This document shows positions 19,791 through 29,965 of a DNA stretch of 64,000 nt, piece after piece. The notes beneath the pieces were generated by a model, which saw only the letters and a program-made list of their open reading frames with translations, was not told the DNA's origin and ran no database searches. Made by a program: the position numbers and the translations under genes. Source of the stretch: Diplonema papillatum (Eukaryota > Euglenozoa > Diplonemea > Diplonemida > Diplonemidae); the NCBI GenBank assembly GCA_030068145.1, contig JAPJBO010000322.1, positions 62,001 through 126,000 on the forward strand. The letters are read 5' to 3'. Numbering within the stretch: the first letter of the stretch is position 1; every line of letters starts with the position of its first letter.

Positions 19791-21345
19791 CTACAACCTG
19801 GAAGCCGCGCGGGTTGCACTATGGCCTTGCAAAAAATGAGCAGCCCTGTTGTTGGAGCAATGCTGCAACCACCCCCTATCCAGGCTTAGTTTGACTGCTT
19901 TTGGGCCAACAGCGTCTTTGACCCAGTTTCTCTTCCCGTCATAGGAGCATTGGTGGTTTGACACCCTAAGCCTCCGTGTTGCAAGACGGGTAGGAAAATA
20001 TCGCTGTATTGGACACCACTTGGGGGACTAAACCGTCTGCTGCAGAAGTGTGTGTACCGTCGCGCAAAGACCTGCGGCAGTCCGCAGCCATGACCCGGGC
20101 CGACATGTCTACACTCATATAGAGCGTGTTCATCAAGCACCGACGCACGGCTGCATGTATCGTCTACTTGCGCAATGGTTGTCACGAATCGTGAAAGTTT
20201 TCCTCCTCTCAAACCATGTCAGGGACGACGCGTGTTGGTCAATCGCTGCGAATATTAGCAATCGATCCTCTCGCATAGCGTCCAGCGTCAACTGCAGGTG
20301 ACGCCAGCATAAACGGACAGTTCCGGCGGCTATGTTGCGAAAGAGCACCTGCTTTGTAGCGACCATTCAAATTCGATCCTTTCCTTCGTTTTTTCGTTCA
20401 CAAGTTTCCCCCCAAATGGGGAAAAAGGGCAGCAGCTGGATCTGGCCGAGAATAGATCTGGCAGGTGAGCAGCGACACTTCCCTTCATTGCGAGCACGAG
20501 AGCACCGGGGAATGCCTGCTACACGGAAGCCAAACTTCGCGTTTCGGCGGTACTGGACCTACGGGTCAAGTGGCTACCGATTTTCCAACAATCATCAAGG
20601 CGTGGCGCACCTTGGGGCTTGGCGCTTGTGATGAACACAAGCTCGTAGAGACGGTCAGCCACAGGGCAGAGCGGACGGGGTCGTGGCACTGTGCTGCCTT
20701 CAACAAGCTTTGCTAGCTGTGGTTGACCGCCACGTTCCTGGACCCGGGGCGGCCTTTTTCTGCTTTCTTCTTCGTATTCACAGTCTTGCCGGTTTGGAAG
20801 GCGCGAAGGCAGCGTGTTTTTGTGTTGGTGTCAGTTTTTCAACCCGAAGAAGAAACGGAGGAAACACGAGGAAGAGGTCGGCCGACCGTTCACGCGCAAG
20901 AACCCACACTGTGTAGGATAGTATAATTACCGAAAGCACTCATCCGGAGAGGCTGTAACAACCCGGAGCTTCTTGCGAACTTTCACTTTATATTAGACAC
21001 GTGCCGGACTGGCCGCTTTGAGTCCTGATAGCTCCGAGCTTCAGAAGACCGTCTGCGCCGATCGTACACGAACATACAAACAGAAGGGATGATGCTCCTT
21101 TGTTTATCCGTTTCAGTGTCCGTCCTTCCCATCGGTTTTCCTCGTCCTGCGTCTTTCGTCTAGTATGCCTCTGCACCCTCCATCCCTCCTTGTTTCCTCC
21201 ACGCGACAGCGAGTGAAGGATGGACGAAAGCGTGAACGTATCAGAGGACCCCACGCATGCGAGCCTTCGTACGACATAAGTGCAACAGCAACACGTGTTG
21301 AGACAGCGAAGAGAAATAGCCTCGACACGTACTCAGTACGGTAGA
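19791..21345. other. Intergenic, repeat-bearing
   Basis: Apart from the SINE-like copy at 20490-20790, I see no gene. Short frames near 19886-20212 lack motifs. A GCGAACTTTCACT motif lies at 20977-20989. Confidence 0.4.
20490..20790 (+). mobile_element. SINE-like dispersed repeat, copy 1
   Basis: About 300 bp here match 29640-29965 (reverse strand) and 38935-39190 (forward). Shared landmarks are CTGCTACACGG...CCAA, CGGCGGTACTG, CCTACGGGTCAAGTGGCTAC, CTTGGCGC, GAACACAAGCTCGT, CAGCCACAGGGCAGAGCGG, GCACTGTGCTGCC, CAAGCTTTGC and GTTGACCGCCACGTTCCTGG, followed by a T-rich tail. No coding capacity is visible. Size, orientation-independence and a pyrimidine-rich 3' end suit a SINE or other short non-autonomous element, but I found no clear tRNA-like promoter boxes. 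Confidence 0.75.
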
Positions 21346-21475
21346 AGCATCGAATGATATCTAAACCTGTCAAGTCTGGTGCCAGCACCCGCGGTAATTC
21401 CAGCACCAACAGCGTATATTAATGCTGCTGCTGTTGAAAAGCTCGAGTTGGATCGCGACGGGCAAGTAGGTGCCA
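21346..21475 (+). pseudogene. 18S rRNA core fragment (530-loop region), degenerate
   Basis: The stretch contains AAGTCTGGTGCCAGCACCC directly followed by GCGGTAATTCCAGCACCAAC, then AGCGTATATTAATGCTG and AAAAGCTCGAGTTGGAT. This is the near-universal 18S region around the 530 loop, with a few changes (CACCAAC for CTCCAAN, and a base missing from CTCGTAGTTGG). Flanking sequence soon stops resembling rRNA. It is therefore an inserted rRNA fragment rather than a functional gene. CAGCACCCGCGG and TTAATGCTG are, from memory, euglenozoan-type variants. Confidence 0.9.
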
Positions 21476-21483
21476 GTCGAACA

Positions 21484-21685
21484 TAATCTCGAAACCCGTA
21501 TTTCCAGAGAAGGGAGTGTGGGGCGAGGGCGCGGTGGCGTCGGCAGCGTTTGGAGTCGAGTGCGACTGCGGCGGGCGCGGGAGCTTGGCGCTGAACCGGG
21601 GCACGGTGCAGTTTACCCCTGCGGAGGAGCACGAGAACCACTGGGTGTGCAAGGTGCGCTGGAGGACGTGAAGGTGAGTCGGAAG
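21484..21685 (+). pseudogene. TFIIH p62 pseudogene, 5' part
   Basis: From ATCTCGAAACC onward the sequence tracks the intact p62 gene at 23529-23731, including about 40 bp upstream of its ATG. The start codon position reads GTG instead of ATG, and a 7-bp deletion shifts the frame after GTGCAAGGTGCG. The match breaks off after GTGAGTCGGAAG, exactly where the minisatellite begins. Confidence 0.93.
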
Positions 21686-23146
21686 CCATCTAGAGGGTGG
21701 GATAGCTCGGGAAATCGCAAAAAACGCATTGTAGAGGGCGGGATAGCTCAGGAAGTTGCAAAAAGCGCGTTGTAGAGGGTGGGATAGTTCGGAAAATTGC
21801 AAAACGCGTTCTAGAGGGTGGGATAGCTCAGGAAATCGCAAAAAACGCATTGTTGAGGGTGGGATAGCTCAGGAAGTTGCAAAAAGCGCGTTGTAGAGGG
21901 TGGGATAGCTCGGAAAATTGCAAAAAGCGTGTCCTAGAGGGTGGGATAGCTCAGGAAGTTGCAAAAGGCACCATCTAGAGGGTGGGATAGCTCGGGAAAT
22001 CGCAAAAAGCGCATTGTAGAGGGTGGGATAGCTCAGGAAGTTGCAAAAAGCGCGTTGTAGAGGGTGGGATAGCTCAGGAAGTTGCAAAAGGCACCATCTA
22101 GAGGGTGGGATAGCTCGGGAAATCGCAAAGAACGCGTTCTAGGGTAGGGTGGGATAGCTCAGGAAATCGCAAAGAACGCGTTCTAGGGTAGGGTGGGATA
22201 GCTCAGGAAATCGCAAAGAACGCGTTCTAGGGTAGGGTGGGATAGCTCAGGAAATCGCAAAGAACGCGTTCTAGGGTAGGGTGGGATAGCTCAGGAAATC
22301 GCAAAGAACGCGTTCTAGGGTAGGGTGGGATAGCTCAGGAAATCGCAAAGAACGCGTTCTAGGGTAGGGTGGGATAGCTCAGGAAATCGCAAAGAACGCG
22401 TTCTAGGGTAGGGTGGGATAGCTCAGGAAATCGCAAAGAACGCGTTCTAGGGTAGGGTGGGATAGCTCAGGAAATCGCAAAGAACGCGTTCTAGGGTAGG
22501 GTGGGATAGCTCAGGAAATCGCAAAGAACGCGTTCTAGGGTAGGGTGGGATAGCTCAGGAAATCGCAAAGAACGCGTTCTAGGGTAGGGTGGGATAGCTC
22601 AGGAAATCGCAAAGAACGCGTTCTAGGGTAGGGTGGGATAGCTCAGGAAATCGCAAAGAACGCGTTCTAGGGTAGGGTGGGATAGCTCAGGAAATCGCAA
22701 AAGTCGTCATCTGGAGGGTGGGATAGCTCGGGAAATTGCAAAGAACGCGTTCCAGAGAGTGGGATAGCTCGGGAAACTGCAAAAGGCGCGTTGTAGAGGG
22801 TGGGATAGCTCAGGGAATCGCAAAAATCGTCATCTGGAGGGTGGGATAGCTCGGGAAATTGCAAAAAACGCTTTGTAGAGGGTGGGATAGCTCAGGAAGT
22901 TGCAAAAAGCGCGTTGTATAGGGTGGGGTAGCTCGGAAAGTTGCAAAAAGCGCGTCCTAGAGGGGGATAGCTCAGGAAGTTGCAGAAAGCACCATCTAGA
23001 GGGTGGGATAGCTCGGGAAATCGCAAAAAAACGCGTTCTTGACGGTGGGATAGCTCAGGAAATCGCAAAAAGCGCATTGTAGAGGGTGGGATAGCTCAGG
23101 AAGTTGCAAAAAGCGCGTTGTAGAGGGTGGGATAGCTCAGGAAGTT
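21686..23146. repeat. Minisatellite with 39-44 bp units, about 1.46 kb
   Basis: Units carry GGGTGGGATAGCTCAGGAA followed by RTYGCAAARA and a variable GCGYTSTAGA-type segment. The central block (about 22105-22700) is homogeneous, with roughly 13 copies at a strict 44-bp period and the GGGTAGGGTGGG junction. The flanking units are more varied and 37-41 bp long. The array lies precisely inside a broken copy of the p62 gene. It is not CRISPR: there are no unique spacers. Confidence 0.97.
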
Positions 23147-23345
23147 GGCGCGAAGATCCGGATGAAGGTGCGAGACGTCGCCCAGCGCATCGTCACGGTC
23201 GGCTTCGCCTCGCCGGAAGCCCCCGACGCGGTAGCGCATTCATCGTGCAAGACCGGAAATGGGTTGCTTACCGACACGAGTTCTGGCGTCCCTGCTCGAC
23301 ACGGGCCAGCTCCGCCATGCGCTTTGTGCACTTCTCTCGCCGACA
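23147..23345 (+). pseudogene. TFIIH p62 pseudogene, part downstream of the minisatellite
   Basis: The match to the intact gene resumes at GGCGCGAAGATCCGGATGAA (23732 in the intact gene) and continues through the segment encoding VTVGFASPEA. It then jumps, with internal loss, to the BSD1 region (CAAGACCGGAAATGGGTT) and ends near the region corresponding to 24062. Several indels make it non-coding. Confidence 0.92.
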
Positions 23346-23575
23346 ACACAACTCTCTCCGTGTAAACAATGCATTGTTCGTACTAAAAATTAGTAGTTAC
23401 TGCATAAGACTTTCCCACGCAAGTGTAAGTTGTGCTGATACGGACCCACAAAAAAACAACAAAAACCTGCAGCACATTTCCTAGATTTCGATAGATCTAT
23501 ATCTGCGACGGGGCTTAAAACTAAATTTATCTCGAAACCGTCCCAGGGGAGGAGGAAGTGTGGGGCGAGGGCACG

Positions 23576-25429
23576 ATGGCGTCGGCAGCGTTTGAAGTCG
23601 AGTGCGACTACGGCGGGCGCGGGAGCCTGGCGCTGAACCGGGGCACGGTGCAGTTCACCCCTGCGGAGGAGCACGAGAACCACTGGGTGTGCAAGGTGCG
23701 CGATGTGGAGGACGTGAAGGTGAGTCGGAAGGGCGCGAAGATCCGGATGAAGGTGCGAGACGTCGGCGCCCAGCGCGTCGTCACGGTCGGCTTCGCCTCG
23801 CCGGAGGCCCGCGACGCGGCGGCGGCCGCGATCACCGCCCACCGCGGGATCGTCGTCGAAAGCGACATATCCGGGGTCCCCAAGCTCGACCCGGAGCGCG
23901 CCAAGCGGGCGGCCGCACTCACCAACGACCCGCAACTCCGCGCACTGCACGCAACCATCGTGCAAGACCGGAAATGGGTCACCGACGACGAGTTCTGGCG
24001 TCCTCGCCGGCACCTGCTAGACACGGACCAGCCCCGGCCCATGCGCTCTGCACACTTCTCTCGCGAGCTGCTTGCGGAGCATGCTTCGGATTCCGGCGTG
24101 TATCGCTTCAGCAAGCAGCTGACGCACGACATATTCTCCGAGTACCCGGCCGTCGAAAAAGTGTACCGGCGGCACGTGTTGGGCGCGGGGATGGCGGAGT
24201 CGGCGTTCTGGTCGCAGTTCCTCGCGTCGCCGTACTTCCGGTCGAAGGAGGCGCGCGGCGCCCGCCGCGTCGAGCAGCGCAACATCTTCGACGGCATTCT
24301 GCAGGCCGACATCGACGGCTCGCCCGAGGACGACAACACACCCCCCCCGAAGGCACCCGGGGGTGCGGATTCCGGCGGCTTGAAGGCGCCGGCCGAGGGG
24401 GGACCTGCGGTTGCATCCGGGAGCGCCGCGCTGCTATCGGGATCGCACCTCGAGGAGGCGAGTGCGCTGGGCGCACAGGGGTACGGGGTGAGGCGGCCGG
24501 CTGAGTGGGTTGGGTCCGATGGCAACATGCCGGCCAAGCGGGGGCTGCTGCCTGGCGGTGCCGGGGCTGAGGGCGATGATGCGGGGCTGCAGGTTGGCCG
24601 GCGTTTCAACAAGCACTCCGCTGTCGTCCTACGGACCGCGTCGCACGCCGCGCAAACCGGGCGGAACCCCAGCGCGGTGACCGACGACCTAGACGACCAG
24701 AACGAGTGCTCGATCCAACGGGCCCTCACGGTCGACGGCCGCACGGTGGTCTTCTCCAGACAGCCCAACAGCGGCACCGGTGAACCGGCCGAGGAAACGG
24801 CCGAGGGAACTCACCGGGAAAAACGGCGCCCGACGAGGTGTCAGGAGGAGGAAGGGGCGCGGCCGCCAAAGGTACCGAGGCGGAACGCGCTGCCCGCGGC
24901 GCCGCCGGGCGCGGGCGAGGCGGCGCCGTTTTCGGTGCCCGCAGACCGGCTCGCGGGGGTCGTCTCGCAGCTGCTCGCCGTCGAAGGATCGGCGGCAGCG
25001 CCGGCGGCGGCGGCTCCAGCGGCTCCGGAGGGTGCTCAGGTCGCGGCGGGCGAAGCCGAGGCGCGGCGGCTGCTGCTGACCCACAAGGGGGCGGCCTTCG
25101 AGCTCTTGTCGCACTTCTGGCGCGCGGTCGACTCGCATCACGCGCCGACGACGATGGCCCGGTGCCTCGCCGCCAGCGCCGAACCGCACGTTGCGAAGCC
25201 GGCGCCGCTGCCGCCAGCTGCCTCCGGGCTTCTCGTGCACGTGGACAAGTACCACACAGAGCTTGGCGGTGTCATCAAAACCCTGCATTCCCTCGCGGGG
25301 CCCGGCGATCTCGCGCAGGTTGTCGCCGAGTACCGGCAGCTGCAGAAGATGCTGAACGCGGCGCTGAAGCTGTGCACGTCCGCAGAAGAAGGCGGCGGTG
25401 CCGGGGGCTGGCGCACCGTGCAGGCTTGA
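23576..25429 (+). CDS. GTF2H1: TFIIH subunit p62/TFB1 (617 aa)
   Basis: This is the core-TFIIH subunit that anchors transcription and nucleotide-excision-repair partners. ATG 23576 is chosen because the PH-like domain starts there and the upstream frame lacks another ATG. Residues 1-105 form the N-terminal PH domain (GTVQFTPAEEHENHWVCKVR...RVVTVGFASPEARD). BSD domain 1 spans about 108-160 (DRKWVTDDEFWRPRRHLL). BSD domain 2 spans about 190-235 (VEKVYRRHVLGAGMAESAFW, then ASPYF). The middle is low-complexity and acidic/Gly-rich. The C-terminal 130 residues (LLLTHKGAAFELLSHFWRAV ... LVHVDKYHTELGGVIKTLHS) match the conserved p62 C-terminal helical region. The length suits the family. The gene is intronless. 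A broken 5' copy lies directly upstream. Confidence 0.92.
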   Translation: MASAAFEVECDYGGRGSLALNRGTVQFTPAEEHENHWVCKVRDVEDVKVSRKGAKIRMKVRDVGAQRVVTVGFASPEARDAAAAAITAHRGIVVESDISGVPKLDPERAKRAAALTNDPQLRALHATIVQDRKWVTDDEFWRPRRHLLDTDQPRPMRSAHFSRELLAEHASDSGVYRFSKQLTHDIFSEYPAVEKVYRRHVLGAGMAESAFWSQFLASPYFRSKEARGARRVEQRNIFDGILQADIDGSPEDDNTPPPKAPGGADSGGLKAPAEGGPAVASGSAALLSGSHLEEASALGAQGYGVRRPAEWVGSDGNMPAKRGLLPGGAGAEGDDAGLQVGRRFNKHSAVVLRTASHAAQTGRNPSAVTDDLDDQNECSIQRALTVDGRTVVFSRQPNSGTGEPAEETAEGTHREKRRPTRCQEEEGARPPKVPRRNALPAAPPGAGEAAPFSVPADRLAGVVSQLLAVEGSAAAPAAAAPAAPEGAQVAAGEAEARRLLLTHKGAAFELLSHFWRAVDSHHAPTTMARCLAASAEPHVAKPAPLPPAASGLLVHVDKYHTELGGVIKTLHSLAGPGDLAQVVAEYRQLQKMLNAALKLCTSAEEGGGAGGWRTVQA

Positions 25430-27043
25430 CACCAGGAATGAACCGAGTCACGGCACCTCCCGTCGCCTATGCCGTTACTGTGTGTTGCGCTAGCTGCTCA
25501 TGTTCCTGTTTCTGCGGGGGTTCCTGACTTCAAAATGGGGGCGACTGTCCCCTTGAGATTACGATTCTCAGAACCAGGTCCTCGTCTAGTTTTGCGGCCC
25601 TGCTTGAGCAAGAGGGTACGGGCAAAAAATGGAACACTCACAGTTCTCTGGCAAACCTGATCGCAGTCACCGCGTTAGATGCTCGGTGGACAAGCAACAA
25701 GTAGCCTCCCTGACCTTGTCACTACGTCGAACATCGACGATAGCCCCACAACTTGTTGCCTTCTCGTTGCGTTAGGGGTATGGTCCTTTGACAGAGTGAG
25801 CCGATGCCCCTCATCTCACCTTTAAAACTCGGCTGAGTCACACATGCTCTTGACAGACGCTGGCGTCCGACATTTCGCACGGGTTTGCGCGTCGCTGGTA
25901 TTGACAAGGGGTTTCATCGGACATTCTTCTTGTTGCGATGGTGGGGGAGTCAGTTGCAGGCTGATGATTACCACACTATGCCAGCTTTTCGCTACGTGAC
26001 TCCAGAGGGGTCACTTTTGCCGCGCTTTCGTCGTGGTGCAACCCCTTGTCGGTTGCAACTGTTGCTGGAAGTTACTTACGAGTTCATAATCCGAAAAGGA
26101 ATCAGAATCTTCGCAGCAGGCAGACTGCCGCCGGGTTGTTGAAGCTAGACGCGGTCGAAGCCCATTCTTCCCAGTTATACCGGGGTCTTCCTCGGCCGCG
26201 TCCCGACTTGTGACGCCTGCACGCAGCGGCCAGCACCGGTGTCTATCCCCTTCTACCGGAGAGCCGCCTAACGTTCACTGGGCCACAGCCTTGTTCTTTG
26301 TCGCCAGATGTCTTTGGGTGTACCGGAGTCGCGAACTAACTGTTGCTTCGGTGATTCCCGCAGGCCATCTGGCAAAGAGCGCGGCAAATTAGCACGGCAA
26401 ACTTCGAAAGCGGCGAGCTTGCGTTGTTTTCCTAGCGGCTCGTGAAAAAGCTTGTGCAAGCGCAACAACCAGCATTCGTGTCCACCCGTGCTGCCGACTG
26501 CCAATCGGTCTGGTACTCACTAAGTACATCCCTTGTTCTCTCCTGCCTTCCCGTGTCCGACAACCGGCGAGTCTCGTGAGGACTCCGGGCGTTCCCACCG
26601 GAGCTAGCCTACCCACAAACCACGACGCAACCCGCGTGTGCGCAGTTCCCCCCATTTATTCCGCTTTCTCCTTCAGCTTGCTACCTGGTGGTATCGTTCT
26701 GGCCAACTTATGCGGGTGTGAGTAGAGAGAGGCCATCCGCGCTCCCGGCACGCAGCCCCCTTTGTTACTTGAGCAAGGGTTGGGGATCCGTTTCCCTGCA
26801 TGCCTCAAGTCATTGAGGGTTTAGCTCCTCGTTGGTTCTTGCTCTGCTACTAACATGGTTCGCGGAAAGGAGTCTTTTGCCGTATCACGACAACACCCGC
26901 GTATTTTGCCCATACGCCGTGTTGAATCTTCGGTTTCCAATTTTGTTGAAAGTCGTTTCCTCATTCCATCCAGGATTGAAATTTTATGGTAATGGTATTG
27001 TCGAGTCCTGTCGTTGGTCTGACAACACCAGAGCTCTACCCAC
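25430..27043. other. Intergenic, repeat-bearing
   Basis: Besides the composite repeat at 25790-26140, I see only short frames without motifs. The last 200 bp before the next ATG are AT-richer than the coding sequence. Confidence 0.4.
25790..26140 (-). repeat. Composite dispersed repeat (two adjoining families)
   Basis: In reverse orientation, 25790-25930 matches 28235-28360 and 28475-28590 (CCGATGAAACC, GTCAATACCA, CTGTCAAGAGCATG, TTAAAGGTRAGATGA). The adjoining 25930-26140 is the reverse complement of 48990-49210 (CAACAGTTGCAACCGACAAG, AAAGCGCGGCAAAAGTGACC, GAGTCACGTAGC). It probably represents one non-autonomous element or two nested ones. Confidence 0.75.
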
Positions 27044-27602
27044 GATGAAAACTATCGACGTTTTTAGCAACCTTGCACCGAGCAGGGGGGTGAGTGGGTG
27101 GGGTAGTCGCCCCATGTCGCAGGCACCTTCCCAGAATGAAGGCGATGGAAAACTCACGCGGAAGACGAAGGGTGACCTGCGGATCCTGGACGCAGCGCAG
27201 ATGGCGCGCGCTGCGGTGCTGAGCGTGATGCGGGACTTGATGAAGGACGGCCACGACGTGCTCGCATGGGTGAAGGAGGCGTCCGCGCACACCGCCTGGA
27301 GGGTGCAACCACCGGCGGGAGGCGGCGCCCGGTCGGATACTCAGACCTCCCTTGCGGTGCTGAAGCAGTTTCCTGTCGCAGCGTTCCTCGGCGTGATGTC
27401 GTATGCCACGACGCCATCGGGGGCGCTCAAGCAGCTGATGTGGCGGTCTTTGCTTCACAAGGGGCTCGCTCTGTTCGGCGTGCAGTGGCTGCCCACCGTG
27501 TACGTGCTCTACAGTCGGAGCAGAAGCTGGAGTTGGAGTTGGATGTCCAGCTGCACAACGCGCACTCGCCTTCGCTCCGCGGCACCGAGCCCGAAGTTGT
27601 AG
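27044..27602 (+). CDS. Hypothetical protein, about 185 aa, possible frameshift near the end
   Basis: I do not recognise this protein. ATG 27044 opens a frame with a helical core (ILDAAQMARAAVLSVMRDLM, then FPVAAFLGVMSYATTPSGAL) and high GC at third positions. After TVYVLYS the annotated frame turns into Ser/Trp/Arg-rich sequence. The +1 frame reads SEQKLELELDVQLHNAHSPS and stays open to 27682. A one-base change near 27513, real or an assembly error, would give the more protein-like C-terminus. No TM segment or signal peptide is clear. Confidence 0.45.
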
Positions 27603-28234
27603 CCGGCCAGAATCGGGCAAGTCTGCACAGCGGAAGCACACCCCGTCGGCGAACAGTTTTTTGTCACTCCCCCGATGGGTAATGCGAGGATCTTTGAGGG
27701 GCCCGAGAGAGAGGGTGTCTGAGGGGCGATCGAGAGAAATCTCGCTGGCGACCCGAATGCCCATCCAAACGCCGCATCCCTCACTTCCGCCGCTCCCCGT
27801 CTCGTCATCTCCTTCCTCTTTTCTTCCTCTGCGGTTTCCCCCCACTCAAGCCGTGAGGCGAGATAGGGCCCATCCGTTGAGGAAAAAAAGAAAGGTTGTT
27901 CTTCAACAAGACTACGCACTTCTTCTCTTCCCATGCACGGCCTGTCCTTGGTCGCTCACGCATCCGCAGGCGTCTCAAGGCAACAAGCTCGAAGTGTTAT
28001 TGCTGACGATAGGGTCGTAACCCCCCCCCCCCCCCTGGGACGGAATCTGCCATTTCAAGGCCGCTGCTTCGGTGGAGACCTGCCCCCACGTGAGGCGGCG
28101 TGCACTTTTTCGCAGGCCTTCCTCGCCGTATCCTCTCGCGCGGTGGTTTCGATGGTCCGGGTGCAAGTTTCCAGCGGAACCTCATAGGGCGGAGGGGACC
28201 TTACGGCGCTGCAATAACGTCATCCGAGTTTCTG

Positions 28235-28620
28235 GTGTAGCTCCTCGTCAATACCACCCGACGGCTGCGGCACGCTTTGCACATTACCGAGCGCTAGCGC
28301 CCGGCGGGAGCAAGCATGACGCAGCCTTGAAGAGGCATCGGTTCACTCTGTCAAGGACACACAACAAGAACGTGCGAAACCGGAGAAGAAGTCCCAGAAC
28401 GAAGCAATCCCGACATGGAAGCACCATCCAAGGACAGCCAAGCAGGCCTCCCAGGCCATACCGCGGTTCGAGCGACCGATGAAACCCGTTGTCAATACCA
28501 CCCAGCGACTAACACGCATGCACAATGCCGGTCTGTCAAGAGCATGCGTGACACAGCCGTGTCTTAAAGGTAAGATGAAAGGCTGTAAAGGACAATACCA
28601 CTCATGCAACAAGAACCCGA
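28235..28620 (+). repeat. Two neighbouring copies of the 25790-type repeat
   Basis: 28235-28360 and 28475-28590 each carry GTCAATACCACC, a GCAYGCTTTGCACA-like stretch, GAGCAWGCRTGAC and GCAGCC/ACAGCC...TTGAAGAGG or TTAAAGGTAAGATG. A third copy lies inverted at 25790-25930. Confidence 0.7.
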
Positions 28621-29639
28621 AGTATTGTGAATAGGTTTTCCGGGGCAAACGCATACTGCCCTCAAAGATATCCATCACGCGCACGCATCAAACGAGGTTA
28701 CAACGCTCCTCTGCACTCTTGTCTCCCTTTGGCAAAGGCCGCTAGCCTTGCTCCGTGCGTTGCTTCTCTTAATCACACGCTGTCAAACCCTGTTGTGTTC
28801 AAAGCGGCAGCCTCCTTGAGGTTCAACACAGGTTTCTTCACAAGTTGGATGCGGGACGGCATGGCCACATCCTTGAGAAGCGCGTGGCCACTGGCAAGAT
28901 CAACCAGGGTTCTTGGCCTTCACAGGCTGGATCTGGATCTGGGGCTCACATGCCTGGCCACTTTCGTTTTTCAACCTTTTTGCCCGACCCAGGAACGAAA
29001 GTCAACGGGTGAAAACGAGGGGACGGCGCCAGGCTTTGGACAGGTCGGACATCCATGGCTTCCGGCAATCACCGCGAATTTTGCGACTCTCCCGTTTCGC
29101 GGGCCGATGACACCAGAATTGGTCTCCCTTGGCCATTCTTCTTCCGGTTCTCCGTTAGTCTCATCTGAAAGGCCATACTGCCGACAAAAACGCGACGACG
29201 CTGACAACCCCGTGCAAAGAATCTTGCTGCCGGAAATGACGTGGCTATATCCCGTGGTGGTAGGGTTGCAGCGTGCCTGGGCGACTGGAGGGAACGTTTG
29301 TCCGTCGCCGTACCCACGCCTGCGCGCCGTTGCGGTTCGCTGGCTTCGCGTGTGCGCCTGGGAGAGTTTCTCAACGCCTTGGGAGTCGCCATTTTGACCT
29401 GACAAGTGTGTTAGCGGGTCGCTAAATCGAAAATTCAACACTCATGTGACGCACACTAACAAACGATACCTTAAAATAACCTTGACGACAATGGTCACCC
29501 GAAGACTATAAACCCCCGGATCCGTACGTGAACTTGCACTCTAAGAATAGAGTTTGCGCTTAAGCCGATTTTTACCGTGTTTGTCTCAAGCATCTGCATC
29601 CAGTCCCAGTTCGGCGCCGCAGGTCCAGAATCGGGAACA

Positions 29640-29965
29640 ACGCCCCAAAACCCAGGAACGGTGAAGAAGAAGAAAAAGAAAAATAAACAGGCCGCTCCTG
29701 GTCCAGGAACGTGACGATCAACCACAGCTTGCAAAGCTTGAGTCGGAGGCAGCACAGTGCCACAACCCCGTCCGCTCTGCCCTGTGGCTGCCCGTCTCGA
29801 CGAGCTTGTGTTCAGCGCGAGCGCCAAGCCCCAAGGTGCGCCAAGCCTTGATTGATGCTTTAGTTTGGGAAATCGGTAGTCACTTAACCCGTAGGCCCGT
29901 GGCTCTGCAGTACCGCCGAACACGTGAAGCTTGGTTCCCGTGTAGCAGGCTTTCCCTGGTACCAG
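29640..29965 (-). mobile_element. SINE-like dispersed repeat, copy 2 (longest)
   Basis: This is the reverse-strand copy of the family at 20490-20790 and 38935-39190, and it appears the most complete. Read on the minus strand, it starts near ACCAGGGAAAGCCTGCTACA and ends in a pyrimidine-rich TTTTTCTTTTTCTTCTTCTT tail. Copy 1 lacks part of the head and copy 3 lacks about 45 bp in the middle. Confidence 0.78.

Noticed and set aside
21686-23146. Possible CRISPR array or tRNA-derived tandem array
   Set aside because: The repeats are contiguous with no unique spacers, and only an A-box-like GATAGCTCAG is present with no B box or cloverleaf.
28627-29397. Long + frame of 256 codons
   Set aside because: Composition looks like intergenic DNA, antisense frames are equally open and no motif is visible.
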